Source: Rhizobium sp. (GTDB lineage: Bacteria; Pseudomonadota; Alphaproteobacteria; Rhizobiales; Rhizobiaceae). Taken from it: a stretch of 64,000 nucleotides of DNA. Both the position numbers and the translations under genes were made by a program. Numbering within the stretch: position 1 is the first letter of the stretch; each line of letters begins with the position of its first letter. Shown in pieces: positions 1 to 8,580 of the stretch. The DNA lies in assembly GCA_027533385.1 (NCBI GenBank), contig JAPZUE010000021.1, forward strand, positions 52,481 through 116,480, in the 5' to 3' direction. The notes beneath the pieces are model-generated. The model saw only the letters and a list, made by a program, of their open reading frames with translations. It was not told where the DNA came from and searched no databases.

Positions 1-1919
1 CGCAGCGCCTGAAGCGCCGGCACGGTCGACGTTTTGATCGGATCCTCGATGCGGATGATGCCTTCGAAGCGACCGTCCACCGCAACGAAAACCGCTGTCG
101 CACCTTCCGCTCGCATCGCGGAAGCGCTGTCCGGTGGCACGGCGATCCCGAGTTCGCCGAGGAAACGTTCCTGACCGATAGCAACCAAGCGGCCTCCGAC
201 GAGGCCGCGCACGCCCTTGCCAACGGGTGAATCGAATTCCCCGACCTGCTCAAGTGTGATCCCGCGCTTTTTTGCTTCCACTACCACGGCATGTGCCAGG
301 GGATGCTCGCTGAGCGCTTCTACCGAGGCCGCCAAGCGGAGAAGATCGCGATCTTCGAGCGTGCCACGCACCTCGATCCCCGTCACGCTCGGGCGCCCTT
401 CCGTGAGGGTGCCGGTCTTGTCGACAACGAGAATATCCACCTTCTCCATCCGTTCGAGCGCCTCGGCGCTCTTGACGAGCACACCGGCCCGCGCGCCCGC
501 GCCGACGCCCACCATAATCGACATAGGCGTTGCCAAGCCGAGCGCGCAGGGGCAGGCGATGATCAACACAGCGACCGCCGCGACAAGCGCGTAAGAGAAT
601 TGCGGCGCAGGGCCCAAAACATACCAGGCAGCGAAGGCTAGGGCAGAGACCAGCATCACCGCTGGGACGAACCAGCCGGATACGGTATCCGCCAGACGCT
701 GGATCGGTGCGCGCGAGCGTTGCGCCTGCGCGACAAGCTGGACGATGCGCGCGAGCACGGTATCGCTGCCGATGGCAGTCGCCTCGATGACCAGCGCCCC
801 GGTTGTGTTAATCGTGCCGCCAATCACACGGTCGCCGGCCTGCTTGGAGACGGGGATCGGCTCGCCGGTTACCATGGCCTCGTCGATATTGGATCGTCCC
901 TCGGCAACTACGGCGTCAACCGGTATTTTCTCGCCGGGACGGACGCGCAGCCGATCGCCGAGATGGACGTGTTCGAGCGGGATATCGGTTTCCGCGCCAT
1001 TCTTGTCGATCCGCCGTGCGGTTTTCGGCGCCAAGCCGAGCAAAGCCTTAATAGCGCCGGAGGTTTGCTCCCGCGCCCGCAGCTCAAGCACTTGCCCGAG
1101 CAGGACAAGAACCGTGATCACCGCCGCCGCCTCGAAATAGACGGCAACAGAGCCGTCAGAGCCGCGGAAGGCTGGGGGGAAAAGCTGTGGCGCGACTGTC
1201 GCGACGATGCTGAACAACCAGGCGGCGCCGGTGCCGAGCGCGATCAGCGTGAACATGTTGAAATTGCGCGTGCGGAGTGAAGCCCAGCCGCGCTCAAAAA
1301 AGGGCGCGCCGGCCCAGAGCACGACCGGAGTTGCGAGCACGAGCTGCACCCAGTTGGAAACCTTCGGCGCCATCAGCGCGTGGAACTCGAAGAGATGCGC
1401 GCCCATTTCAAGGAAGAATACCGGAAGCGTGAGCGCAAGGCCGATCCAGAACCGGCGGGTCATATCCGCGAGTTCGGGATTGGGGGCATCCTCGAGGCTG
1501 ACCATTTCCGGTTCAAGCGCCATGCCGCAGATCGGGCAGGAACCCGGGCCTTCCTGCCGCACTTCCGGGTGCATCGGGCAGGTATAGATCGTGCCCTCCG
1601 GCGCCGCGACGGCAGGCGTCGCGGCTTTCGGCACGAGGTAGCGCTCGGGATCGCCGATGAACTTGGTGCGGCAGCCAGCGGAGCAGAAATAGTAGTTCCG
1701 ACCGGCATGTTTCGTCTGATGCTTCGCGGTCGCCGGATTGACATCCATTCCGCAGACCGGGTCTTTCAAGCTGCCATGAGCATCCCCCTCATGGTCATGC
1801 CTGTGGCCGTGGCCGCCGCAACAAGCACCGGGTTTCGGCTTTGGCGGTTGTGCATGCTGATGCCCGCCGCAGCAGCTTCCTGCAGTCGCGCGTTTTTGCT
1901 CGGATTCGATATTGTTCAT
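1..1919 (-). CDS. copA: Copper-translocating P1B-type ATPase (C-terminus outside window)
   Basis: This is an inner-membrane pump that exports Cu(I) from the cytoplasm using ATP. The reading frame starts at an ATG at 1919 and runs open to the left edge, so the end of the P domain and the last helices are missing. The N-terminus is rich in Cys and His, then shows a YHS-type segment (DPVCGMDV ... YYFCSAGC) and a heavy-metal-binding domain (YTCPMHPEV ... [10 protein letters not shown]) instead of an HMA domain. Further on are the TGEP loop, the metal-binding CPC motif in a helix ([11 protein letters not shown], near 540-560) and the phosphorylation motif DKTGT. CPC followed by ALGLATP is typical of Cu/Ag pumps. 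It is divergent from cueR and has a CueR-type promoter. Family assignment is firm; the exact subfamily (CopA, CopB or SilP) is open. Confidence 0.93.
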   Translation of the reverse strand, partial: MNNIESEQKRATAGSCCGGHQHAQPPKPKPGACCGGHGHRHDHEGDAHGSLKDPVCGMDVNPATAKHQTKHAGRNYYFCSAGCRTKFIGDPERYLVPKAATPAVAAPEGTIYTCPMHPEVRQEGPGSCPICGMALEPEMVSLEDAPNPELADMTRRFWIGLALTLPVFFLEMGAHLFEFHALMAPKVSNWVQLVLATPVVLWAGAPFFERGWASLRTRNFNMFTLIALGTGAAWLFSIVATVAPQLFPPAFRGSDGSVAVYFEAAAVITVLVLLGQVLELRAREQTSGAIKALLGLAPKTARRIDKNGAETDIPLEHVHLGDRLRVRPGEKIPVDAVVAEGRSNIDEAMVTGEPIPVSKQAGDRVIGGTINTTGALVIEATAIGSDTVLARIVQLVAQAQRSRAPIQRLADTVSGWFVPAVMLVSALAFAAWYVLGPAPQFSYALVAAVAVLIIACPCALGLATPMSIMVGVGAGARAGVLVKSAEALERMEKVDILVVDKTGTLTEGRPSVTGIEVRGTLEDRDLLRLAASVEALSEHPLAHAVVVEAKKRGITLEQVGEFDSPVGKGVRGLVGGRLVAIGQERFLGELGIAVPPDSASAMRAEGATAVFVAVDGRFEGIIRIEDPIKTSTVPALQAL

Positions 1920-1947
1920 GCAAGCCTCCAGATGACTGTTGGAATGA

Positions 1948-1978
1948 AGCCTGCACCTTCCCATAATTGGAAGGTCAA
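1948..1978 (-). promoter_or_regulatory. CueR-type promoter of the copper ATPase
   Basis: Read on the minus strand this is a TTGACC -35 box (1978-1973), a 19-base spacer and a weak CAGGCT -10 box (1953-1948). The dyad ACCTTCC-N7-GGAAGGT (1955-1975) lies in the spacer. An over-long 19-base spacer around such a dyad is the hallmark of MerR/CueR-activated promoters, and the layout matches the known E. coli copA promoter. It lies between copA and cueR. Confidence 0.85.
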
Positions 1979-1998
1979 GCGGTTTGAGGAAATTCCCC

Positions 1999-2409
1999 AT
2001 GCAGATTGGAGCAGCTGCGAATGCGAGCGGTGTTTCCGCCAAAATGATCCGCCACTACGAGGCGATCGGCCTGATCGCCAACGGCGATCGCCGGAACAAC
2101 GGTTATCGCGACTATGGCGCACGCGACGTTCACGAACTGCGTTTCATCCGCTCCGCCCGCGACCTCGGATTCTCGCTGGAAGAGATTCGCGCGTTGCTGG
2201 ACCTCTGGCGCGACAGGGCGCGCTCCAGCAGGGATGTGCACGCGCTCGCAGCCCGGCATCTCCATGAAATCGAAGCCAAGATCGCTGAACTTCAAGTCAT
2301 GGCCAAAACGCTCCGACAACTCATAAGCGGATGTCAGGGCGATGCTCGACCAGAATGCCCGATTCTTGACGGCCTCGACGGTACGACGATACGCGTCGCC
2401 CCAGGCTAG
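1999..2409 (+). CDS. cueR: CueR-like MerR-family copper regulator
   Basis: This is a cytoplasmic transcription activator that senses Cu(I) and remodels promoters with 19-base spacers. An N-terminal winged helix-turn-helix ([21 protein letters not shown]) leads into a dimerization helix and a C-terminal metal loop with two Cys spaced as C-x7-C ([14 protein letters not shown]), the monovalent-metal pattern of CueR. The length of 136 residues fits the family. I chose the ATG at 1999 because the first residues then match family N-termini; an upstream TTG at 1984 is possible. It is divergent from the copper ATPase and presumably controls it and itself. Its 3' end overlaps the convergent DUF411 gene by 4 bases. 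Confidence 0.92.
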   Translation: MQIGAAANASGVSAKMIRHYEAIGLIANGDRRNNGYRDYGARDVHELRFIRSARDLGFSLEEIRALLDLWRDRARSSRDVHALAARHLHEIEAKIAELQVMAKTLRQLISGCQGDARPECPILDGLDGTTIRVAPG

Positions 2410-2873
2410 CGAGGCAGTGAAAACCCGCTCGGGTAGTCGAGAAACACTTCCTGATTGCCGCCCTTGGCAAAGGACATGACCTTGAACGGATCCGGTTTCG
2501 CCCCGAGAACCTCCATGCCGGGAGAGCCGCCCGGCATGTCTGGCACGGCGATCCCAAGAATGGGTGGCTTCGACAGCAGCATTTTCTCGATGGCCTCGAT
2601 TGGCACATGACCCTCCACGACATAGCCGTCGATAAAAGCTGTGTGGCAGGATTGCAGGCGTTCCGGTACGCCGGCGCGCAGCTTCACCGGAGCGAGATCA
2701 TCTTCGGCAATGATGGTCACCGGAAAGCCCCCACGGCGCAGATAATTGGCCCACGCACCGCAGCAGCCGCAACTCGGTGAGCGATGAACCACGACCGCAG
2801 GGCGCGTATTTGCCTTGAGCGGCTTGGCGACGACAAAGGCAAGAAGCCCGAGGGTCAGGCGGCGGTTGATCAA
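2406..2873 (-). CDS. DUF411 metal-binding periplasmic protein
   Basis: This is a 155-residue exported protein of the DUF411 family, which is common in copper-resistance loci; its biochemical role is not firmly known. A signal-like hydrophobic N-terminus (about residues 5-20) is followed by the conserved Cys cluster SPSCGCCGAW and the family motifs CHTAFIDGYVVEGHVP and PDMPGGSPGM. The start is a TTG overlapping the stop of the upstream gene (TTGA). A later start would lose the signal peptide. It is the last gene of the minus-strand run that begins with the multicopper oxidase at 4615. Copper binding is inferred from the Cys cluster and context. Confidence 0.88.
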   Translation of the reverse strand: MINRRLTLGLLAFVVAKPLKANTRPAVVVHRSPSCGCCGAWANYLRRGGFPVTIIAEDDLAPVKLRAGVPERLQSCHTAFIDGYVVEGHVPIEAIEKMLLSKPPILGIAVPDMPGGSPGMEVLGAKPDPFKVMSFAKGGNQEVFLDYPSGFSLPR

Positions 2874-3112
2874 GAGCCCATCTCCGATTTGTCATTCGTT
2901 GAACTCGTCAAGGCGAGAATCCAGAGCGCGATGAGGTTGACCCCCGGCACAAGCGCCAACACCGACCAGAACGGCGAGAACCCGAGCCGCTTAAGTATCA
3001 GGCCGATGGGGTAGAGAATCACTGCAGCCATCACGGCGAACATCAGCCAATGACCGATGCCCCAACCGGCTCCCATCATCCAGCCATACCCGTTATTTCC
3101 CATAGAGATCAT
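2870..3112 (-). CDS. Small two-helix membrane protein in copper operon
   Basis: This 80-residue protein has two clear hydrophobic segments (about residues 18-38 and 45-67) and a Gly/Met/Trp-rich N-terminus (NNGYGWMMGAGWG). I do not recognise a named family. A good ribosome-binding site (AAGGAG) precedes the ATG at 3112. The 3' end overlaps the DUF411 start by 4 bases and the multicopper oxidase lies just upstream, so the three genes are probably co-transcribed. A role in copper handling at the inner membrane is an inference from position only. Confidence 0.75.
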   Translation of the reverse strand: MISMGNNGYGWMMGAGWGIGHWLMFAVMAAVILYPIGLILKRLGFSPFWSVLALVPGVNLIALWILALTSSTNDKSEMGS

Positions 3113-3136
3113 GGTTGTTCTCCTTCATGCCGAGCG

Positions 3137-4615
3137 TCAAGCAACGGACAACTCTGTCATCATGCCGGTCGCCATGTGATAGAGGTGATGGCAATGCAGA
3201 TACCAGCGACCTGCCTTGTCTGCATCGAAAGCGACCATCACGGGAGTATGCGGCGGAACGATCACGGTATCGCGGACAGGCCCTGCGAACTGGCCAGCAC
3301 GCGATCCGACCACTTGAAAATGGTGTCCGTGAAGGTGCATGGGATGCATCATGGAGGTCGGGTTCATGAACATGATTGCGATCCGCTCCCCGCGCCGTGC
3401 TTCGAGCGGCTGATGTTCGCCATGCACCTTGCCATTGATGGTCCAGCGATATCCGGCTCCCTCCCCGAGCATCAGGTGGAAAGTCCTGTCCGGCTTGCGT
3501 TGAGATAGGGGATCAAGTGCCCGGAGACGTTCGTCGAGCGCAAGCGTCGCATTGGGTGCGGCCTCGCGCGCATTCTCCCCAATTCTTGTGATTGTCGCGC
3601 TAGCGGTGGCAAGAATAACGCCGGTCTGCCGCGTATCGGCTTCGACTTGTGCGAGAATAGGGAAAGCCCCGCCGTCGCCGGGAAGCGCAAGCAGGAGATC
3701 CAAGCGCTGCCCCTGGGCTAGCGGAAAACGCCGCCCCTTGAGCGGCTGGCAGGGCGACCCATCGACGGCGATGCAGGTCGCCTCCACCAAACCCGTATCG
3801 AGAAAGAAAGCCGTCGCGGTGGCGGCATTGATCACGCGAAGCCGAATACGACCACCTTTTTCGACCCGAACCACCTCCGGGTCGTCCAATGTTCGGTCGT
3901 TCGCGAGATAGGCATCATAAGCTACATCATTGGCATGTATCTTCATGCCCTGGCCCATCCCCGGCATCATGCCCATGCCGGGCATCATCCCGGAGGAGCC
4001 AGGACCATGGTTCATCCCGCCATGGTTCATGCCAATCGGGCCGGATGCCTGCGGCGCCGAAGCTGGTGCCCCTGCATGCCCCCCATGAGCAGTTGAACCA
4101 CCGAGACCCGCGAGGATCTCGGCAGGTGAGCGGAATGCGAAATCATGCAGCATCAGCACGACATCTTGCACGTCGCCGGCATTGCGTTCCCGCGTGATCA
4201 TCGGCGCGGCGAGCAACTGCTGTTCGGTGAGCTGGTGCGAATGCATCCAGTGCGTTCCGGGCGTAAGCAGGAAGTCATGGACGTCATGGGCTCCTGGCGG
4301 TAAGGCCCCACCATCGGGTCGTGAACGATCCTGATTAGCCGCAGCATGGATCTGGCCATGCCAGTGCATGATCAGCGGCTCAACGGTGGCATTGCGAACT
4401 GCCCCGGAAAAGCGGTCGCCTTCGCTCGCCAAAATTCCCTGTCTGCCGTTCGCTCCGGCAATGCCGAAAACCTTTGCTGCCTTGCCCTTCACGTCAAGCG
4501 TGCGGCTGGCAACGGTGAGCAGCGGAGCTTCCGCTCGCAAGATGTTGCTTGTCCAGGGGGTCACAAGGGCGGATGCGCCGGAGCTTGCAAGGAAAGAGCG
4601 GCGGGAAATCGACAT
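3137..4615 (-). CDS. Multicopper oxidase with Met-rich insert (CopA/CueO-like)
   Basis: This 492-residue periplasmic oxidase probably converts Cu(I) to the less toxic Cu(II). A twin-arginine signal is visible (ISRRSFLASSG). All four copper-ligand blocks are present: HWHG near residue 84, HSHQ, HPMHLHGHHF and the C-terminal YLHCHHLYHMATGMM containing the type-1 Cys and His. Between them lies a Met/His/Gly-rich insert (NHGGMNHGPG ... GMMPGMGMMPGMGQGMK), as in CueO and CopA where it recruits Cu(I). A GGAGG ribosome-binding site precedes the ATG. It starts the short operon with the two genes downstream. Confidence 0.93.
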   Translation of the reverse strand: MSISRRSFLASSGASALVTPWTSNILRAEAPLLTVASRTLDVKGKAAKVFGIAGANGRQGILASEGDRFSGAVRNATVEPLIMHWHGQIHAAANQDRSRPDGGALPPGAHDVHDFLLTPGTHWMHSHQLTEQQLLAAPMITRERNAGDVQDVVLMLHDFAFRSPAEILAGLGGSTAHGGHAGAPASAPQASGPIGMNHGGMNHGPGSSGMMPGMGMMPGMGQGMKIHANDVAYDAYLANDRTLDDPEVVRVEKGGRIRLRVINAATATAFFLDTGLVEATCIAVDGSPCQPLKGRRFPLAQGQRLDLLLALPGDGGAFPILAQVEADTRQTGVILATASATITRIGENAREAAPNATLALDERLRALDPLSQRKPDRTFHLMLGEGAGYRWTINGKVHGEHQPLEARRGERIAIMFMNPTSMMHPMHLHGHHFQVVGSRAGQFAGPVRDTVIVPPHTPVMVAFDADKAGRWYLHCHHLYHMATGMMTELSVA

Positions 4616-4695
4616 GGAGGCCTCCGTATCTGTCTGTTCGACTGGAGTTCATAATAATGTCGCTACCGAGGCCCTGTTCTTGATCCAGCGCACTG

Positions 4696-4710
4696 AATTT
4701 GTGACAAATT
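4696..4710. promoter_or_regulatory. Perfect inverted repeat upstream of multicopper oxidase
   Basis: AATTTGTGACAAATT is a perfect 7-1-7 palindrome about 80 bases upstream of the oxidase start and just past the end of the cytochrome b561 gene. A related sequence, GTTACAAATTATT, occurs at about 10319-10331 in the other control region of the copper cluster. The shape resembles binding sites of CusR/CopR-type response regulators, and a gene for such a regulator lies at 10788. The link is inferred. Confidence 0.45.
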
Positions 4711-4730
4711 ATTTCATGGGCAGGCAGCAT

Positions 4731-5225
4731 TCAGCGCTGGAAAGGCAGCTTGACGCCCATACGGGCCAACAATCCGTCCCGCCACAGAACAACGTGAATA
4801 ACAACTCCAATTAAGTGAAGAATGAGTAACGCATAGAGCGCTCTTGTAAGCAGAACGTGAATCGGACCAGCAGACGAGACAATGTACATTTTTAAAAACC
4901 CAGTAATCGGCAGAAGGATCAGCGTCGAATAAAGTGCGATATGCACCAACTTCGACAAAATGGCGAACAATGGGTGCCGAAAAGTCGGCGGCGTGATCGG
5001 ATATCGATACCGAATCCAGAGACGCAACAGCGCAAAAATCAGGATCATTCCACCGGCGATTGCATGGATGTTATGCAGCAGAAGATCAAATGGGTCGATT
5101 GGCACTCCGTAATGCGGAGCATGGTGTGTGCGCCCAATCGCGGGGTAGGTCCAGAGTTGTACCAGAAAGAGAGCAACGGTGGCCCAGTGGAGGAATTGGT
5201 GCACCCTGGAATATGTCTGCCGCAT
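4731..5225 (-). CDS. Cytochrome b561-family membrane protein
   Basis: This is a 164-residue di-heme-type inner-membrane protein of the bacterial cytochrome b561 family, which moves electrons between the quinone pool and periplasmic partners. Four hydrophobic helices are visible, with His residues in helix 1 (RVHQFLHWATVALF), helix 2 (LLHNIHAIAGG), helix 3 (LVHIALYSTLILLPITG) and helix 4 (LLILHLIGVVIHVV). I chose the ATG at 5225 because it overlaps the stop of the upstream acyltransferase (TGATG). It is the last gene of the long minus-strand copper operon, so it may feed electrons to copper redox chemistry; that role is inferred. Confidence 0.87.
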   Translation of the reverse strand: MRQTYSRVHQFLHWATVALFLVQLWTYPAIGRTHHAPHYGVPIDPFDLLLHNIHAIAGGMILIFALLRLWIRYRYPITPPTFRHPLFAILSKLVHIALYSTLILLPITGFLKMYIVSSAGPIHVLLTRALYALLILHLIGVVIHVVLWRDGLLARMGVKLPFQR

Positions 5226-6298
5226 CAGATTCCCTCCCTTGTGATGAACGCTCTCGCCCAAGCTGGCCGCGCGAAAAGAAAACCAAGCTGCCGACCTCTC
5301 ACCGCACGCTCGATAACGAGAGGAACAAGAATTGCGACAAAAAGAACGAGAATCATCATGAGATCAGGGTATTTTGCAAAATCTGTGCTCGCCAGAATTT
5401 CCCGACTTGCCGCCATAGGAATAACGAAGGCCAAATAAATCGGCAGCGAATGCCGTCCACAATAGGCGAGCCAGCCAAAGCCGTTCACTCGATCAAGCAG
5501 CAGAGCCAGAAGTGCGACTGCTAGCCCGCCCAGAAGACCAAAAAGAATGGTGAGGCCCGGAACGCCGGTTATGCCCAGATGCCATGTATAGGAATGCAGA
5601 CCAACCCAGATTGCCAGCGTCGCGACTGAGAGCGAAAGCTTGCGGCTTGCCGTTTCCAGCAAAGCATCAATCCAATGACGTCCAAGGTATCCGGCTAAAA
5701 AGAAAACGAAAAATAGGGAAATGCTGTTTATGGCTGTCGATGTCGTTGCCTGCGAAGTCATGGCATAGGCGCCACCGAAGGGGTACGCCGCAGACCATAG
5801 ATGCAGAAGTATGGCGCTGACACCGATGAGATATGCGAGCTTTCCTTTGGCCAGTTTCGCCGCCAGCATGAAGAACGGCAGGACATAGATGAACCAAAGG
5901 GTAGAAAAAGGTTCAATCAACCCGAACGCAAAGGCAGAAATAACATTGGCCGGCGCCGCAAGGAATGTCGTGCCAGCTTTCAGAGTCGTCAAGATTGCCA
6001 GCCAGAGCACGTAAAAATAGGTATAGCGCAGCACCTTGCGATCAACAAAGCTTCGCCAGCTCAAAACTCCAATTCCGGCTGCGAGATACCCGGACAGGAG
6101 GAAAAAGTCGGGCATCCGGAAGGGTTTAGTCCATGCGACGATCGCATGGAGAAACCCAGTCTGCCCGATCTCCTTCTCAACGCCGAGCGCGGTGTGCATC
6201 ATCACGACAAGGATGATGCAGAGGCCCTTTGCATGGTCGATCCAACCTCGTCTCGGCGAGGCCGGGAGAGGCGCCTCGATCAGCGTCTGTTTGTTCAA
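5225..6298 (-). CDS. Acyltransferase-3 family membrane protein
   Basis: This 357-residue integral membrane protein belongs to the acyltransferase-3 family (OpgC/OafA-like), which transfers acyl groups to envelope sugars or glycans. The family opening WIDHAKGLCIILVVMMHTALG is followed by FRMPDFFLLSGYLA and about ten hydrophobic segments. The start is a TTG at 6298, 7 bases after the CusF-like gene; no ATG lies before the first helix. Its stop overlaps the cytochrome b561 start. The substrate cannot be told from sequence. Its place in a copper operon is unusual and may mean envelope remodelling under copper stress. Confidence 0.82.
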   Translation of the reverse strand: MNKQTLIEAPLPASPRRGWIDHAKGLCIILVVMMHTALGVEKEIGQTGFLHAIVAWTKPFRMPDFFLLSGYLAAGIGVLSWRSFVDRKVLRYTYFYVLWLAILTTLKAGTTFLAAPANVISAFAFGLIEPFSTLWFIYVLPFFMLAAKLAKGKLAYLIGVSAILLHLWSAAYPFGGAYAMTSQATTSTAINSISLFFVFFLAGYLGRHWIDALLETASRKLSLSVATLAIWVGLHSYTWHLGITGVPGLTILFGLLGGLAVALLALLLDRVNGFGWLAYCGRHSLPIYLAFVIPMAASREILASTDFAKYPDLMMILVLFVAILVPLVIERAVRGRQLGFLFARPAWARAFITREGI

Positions 6299-6305
6299 AG
6301 CGCAA

Positions 6306-6590
6306 TCACTTTGATTTCTGGAGCTTGGTTACAGTGATTTGGCCGTTGACGCGGTCAGCGTCGAACTTGATCTTGTCGCCAGCCTTTAGTCCCTTGAGCA
6401 TTGCAGGATCGCCGGCGCGGAACACCATCGTCATCGAATCCATGTCGAGATTCTTGATCGGACCGTGGTCGATCGTCAGCTTGCCCTGCGCGTCGTCGAT
6501 CTTTTTCACGGTGCCGTTGATGGATTGGGCATGAGCGGCGGAAGCCAGCATCACAAATGCGGATGCGCCGATAAGAGCGTGCATTTTCAT
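6306..6590 (-). CDS. cusF: CusF-like periplasmic copper chaperone
   Basis: This 94-residue protein has a clear signal peptide (cleaving after AHAQ) and one CusF domain: NGTVKKIDD, then DHGPIKNLDMDSMTMVF with the His and Met ligands, then LKAGDKIKFDADR. CusF carries Cu(I) or Ag(I) in the periplasm to CusCBA-type efflux pumps. I chose the ATG at 6590; an in-frame GTG at 6605 would add five residues. Its neighbours are a cupredoxin upstream and the acyltransferase downstream in the same direction. The usual aromatic residue beside the metal site is not obvious. Confidence 0.88.
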   Translation of the reverse strand: MKMHALIGASAFVMLASAAHAQSINGTVKKIDDAQGKLTIDHGPIKNLDMDSMTMVFRAGDPAMLKGLKAGDKIKFDADRVNGQITVTKLQKSK

Positions 6591-6636
6591 GGATTTCACT
6601 TTCACAGGTTTCAGCAGCTGAACGGTTGGGGGCCTG

Positions 6637-7116
6637 TCATTTCACAATGATCTTGCCAGTCATGCCCGCTTCCCGATGGCCGGGAATTAGGCACGAAAAA
6701 TCGAACTCCCCGGCTTTGGTGAAGTGCCACACGATGTCACCGGTTTTCTTGGGAGCGAGACGCTTCGCGTTCGGGTCATCATGTTCCATGTCCGGATTTT
6801 TCTGCATCTCAATGGCGTGCTTGAGATTTTCCTCAAGCGTCGCAATCACCAGCTCATGATCGAGTTCGCCGCCGTTCAGCAACTTGAATCGAACCTGCTC
6901 ACCCCTTTTTATTTCAACGATAGGAGGCGAAAAAAACATTTTGCCGTCGCCCTCACCCATCCGGATGTTGACAATCCTGGCCGGTTTTTTGGGATCGCCC
7001 GGCTTGCCATATGCGGTTTCTTCCGCGTGACCGTGGCCAGCCTGCCCTGGTCCCGCCATTGCTGGGTATAGACCGAGCGCGAAAACAGCCAGCGCGACGA
7101 GAGCCGATTTTTTCAT
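6637..7116 (-). CDS. Cupredoxin-family blue copper protein
   Basis: This 159-residue exported protein has a signal peptide ending near AMAGP and a His-rich stretch (GHGHAEE), then a cupredoxin fold. The copper ligands are visible: His in GELDHELVIA, Cys and His in FSCLIPGHREAG and Met in GMTGKIIVK. Such proteins bind one copper and act as electron carriers or periplasmic copper buffers. I chose the ATG at 7116, preceded by a GGAAGGAAG ribosome-binding site; the open frame extends further but without initiation signals. It lies 25 bases after the multicopper oxidase in the same operon. Confidence 0.9.
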   Translation of the reverse strand: MKKSALVALAVFALGLYPAMAGPGQAGHGHAEETAYGKPGDPKKPARIVNIRMGEGDGKMFFSPPIVEIKRGEQVRFKLLNGGELDHELVIATLEENLKHAIEMQKNPDMEHDDPNAKRLAPKKTGDIVWHFTKAGEFDFSCLIPGHREAGMTGKIIVK

Positions 7117-7141
7117 CGTTTTCTTCCTTTCCGAAGTGAAG

Positions 7142-8569
7142 CTAGTGGTTCGAATGCCCGCCGCCTTTCGGCGCGGGAAGCGGATTGCCATCCGGACCAA
7201 GGACGGGCTTGCGGGGGTCCTTCACCCGCCAGTCTGCGGACTGCGGCCCAGGTGATATAGATGGTGTGACTGCGGCGAGCTTGCCTTTGTATTCGTAGGC
7301 AACCGTACCTTCCGGATGCTTGAACCAGCCGGGATCCTTGTAGTCGTTCTTGGCGAGACCTTCGCGAACCTTCACCACTGAAAACATGCCGCCCATTTCG
7401 ACGGGGCCGAACTGTGCGAAGCCGGTCATCATGGGGAGCGTATTGTCGGGCAGGGGCATCTCCATGGAACCCATCTCGCCCATGCCGTTCGAGCCCATCG
7501 GCATATAGCCAGGCGCGATCTTGCGGATGCGCTCCGCCAGATCCTTCTTGTTAACGCCGATGTAGGTCTTCACAGAATGTCCCATCGCATTCATCGTGTG
7601 ATGTGATTTGTGGCAATGAATGGCCCAATCCCCGAGCTCATCCGCGACAAAATCAAAGGCTCGCATCTGACCAACGGCACAATCGATCGAGACTTCATCC
7701 CAGGCGGACGCCGGATCGACCCAGCCACCGTCCGTGCAGGACACTTTGAATTCGTAGCCATGCATATGGATCGGGTGGTTCGTCATCGTCAGGTTGCCAA
7801 AGCGGATTCTGACCTTGTCATTCTTGCCGACGACGAAGGGATCGATCCCCGGGAACGCCCGCGAATTCCAGCACCACATGTTGAAATCGAGCATGGTGTT
7901 GACCTTCGGCACGTAGGAGCCTGGCTCGATGTCAAAGGCGTTCAGAAGAAAGACGAAATCGCGGTCAACGCGGCGAAATGCCGGGTCCTTTGGATGCACA
8001 ACGAAGAAGCCCATCATGCCCATCGCCATCTGGACCATTTCGTCCGAATGCGGGTGGTACATGTAAGTTCCGGAGCGGCGGAGCAGGAACTCGTAGACGA
8101 AGGTCTTGCCTGGCGGGATGTGCGGCTGATTGAGGCCACCGACGCCGTCCATTCCGTTCGGCAAACGCTGACCATGCCAGTGGACAGCAGTGTGCTCGGG
8201 CAGTTTATTGGTGACGTAAATGCGCACCTTGTCGCCTTCGACCGCTTCAATGGTCGGGCCAGGTGATTGGCCGTTGTATCCCCAGAGATAGGCATTCATC
8301 CCTGGCGCAATTTCTCGCACCACGGGTTCAGCTACGAGATGGAATTCCTTCCAGTCGCCATTCATCCGCCAAGGGAGCGTCCAACCATTCAACGTCGCCA
8401 CAGGTTGATAATCCGGTCCCGTTGTCGGGAGGAGCGGAGCCTGCGTCTTTGGGCTTTTTGTTGTCGGCGCCTCCGGAACGGCAGCGAAAGCCGAGCGCCC
8501 AGATACCATCCCAGCACCTGCGAGAACGAGGCTCGATGCACCGACAAAACTTCGACGAGAGACGTCCAT
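7142..8569 (-). CDS. Multicopper oxidase (second copy, nitrite-reductase/laccase-like)
   Basis: This 475-residue Tat-exported oxidase (MDVSRRSFVGASS) carries the ligand blocks HWHGQRLPNGMDG, MYHPHSDEM, HPIHMHGYEF and AIHCHKSHHTMNAMGH. It differs from the oxidase at 3137 by lacking the long Met-rich insert and by having extra residues after the last copper block. The C-terminus ends with GGGHSNH. The ATG at 8569 has a GAGGAG ribosome-binding site and sits 11 bases from the end of the efflux gene. It probably oxidizes Cu(I) in the periplasm. Close relatives are annotated only as copper oxidase. Confidence 0.92.
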   Translation of the reverse strand: MDVSRRSFVGASSLVLAGAGMVSGRSAFAAVPEAPTTKSPKTQAPLLPTTGPDYQPVATLNGWTLPWRMNGDWKEFHLVAEPVVREIAPGMNAYLWGYNGQSPGPTIEAVEGDKVRIYVTNKLPEHTAVHWHGQRLPNGMDGVGGLNQPHIPPGKTFVYEFLLRRSGTYMYHPHSDEMVQMAMGMMGFFVVHPKDPAFRRVDRDFVFLLNAFDIEPGSYVPKVNTMLDFNMWCWNSRAFPGIDPFVVGKNDKVRIRFGNLTMTNHPIHMHGYEFKVSCTDGGWVDPASAWDEVSIDCAVGQMRAFDFVADELGDWAIHCHKSHHTMNAMGHSVKTYIGVNKKDLAERIRKIAPGYMPMGSNGMGEMGSMEMPLPDNTLPMMTGFAQFGPVEMGGMFSVVKVREGLAKNDYKDPGWFKHPEGTVAYEYKGKLAAVTPSISPGPQSADWRVKDPRKPVLGPDGNPLPAPKGGGHSNH

Positions 8570-8580
8570 GCTATTTCTCC

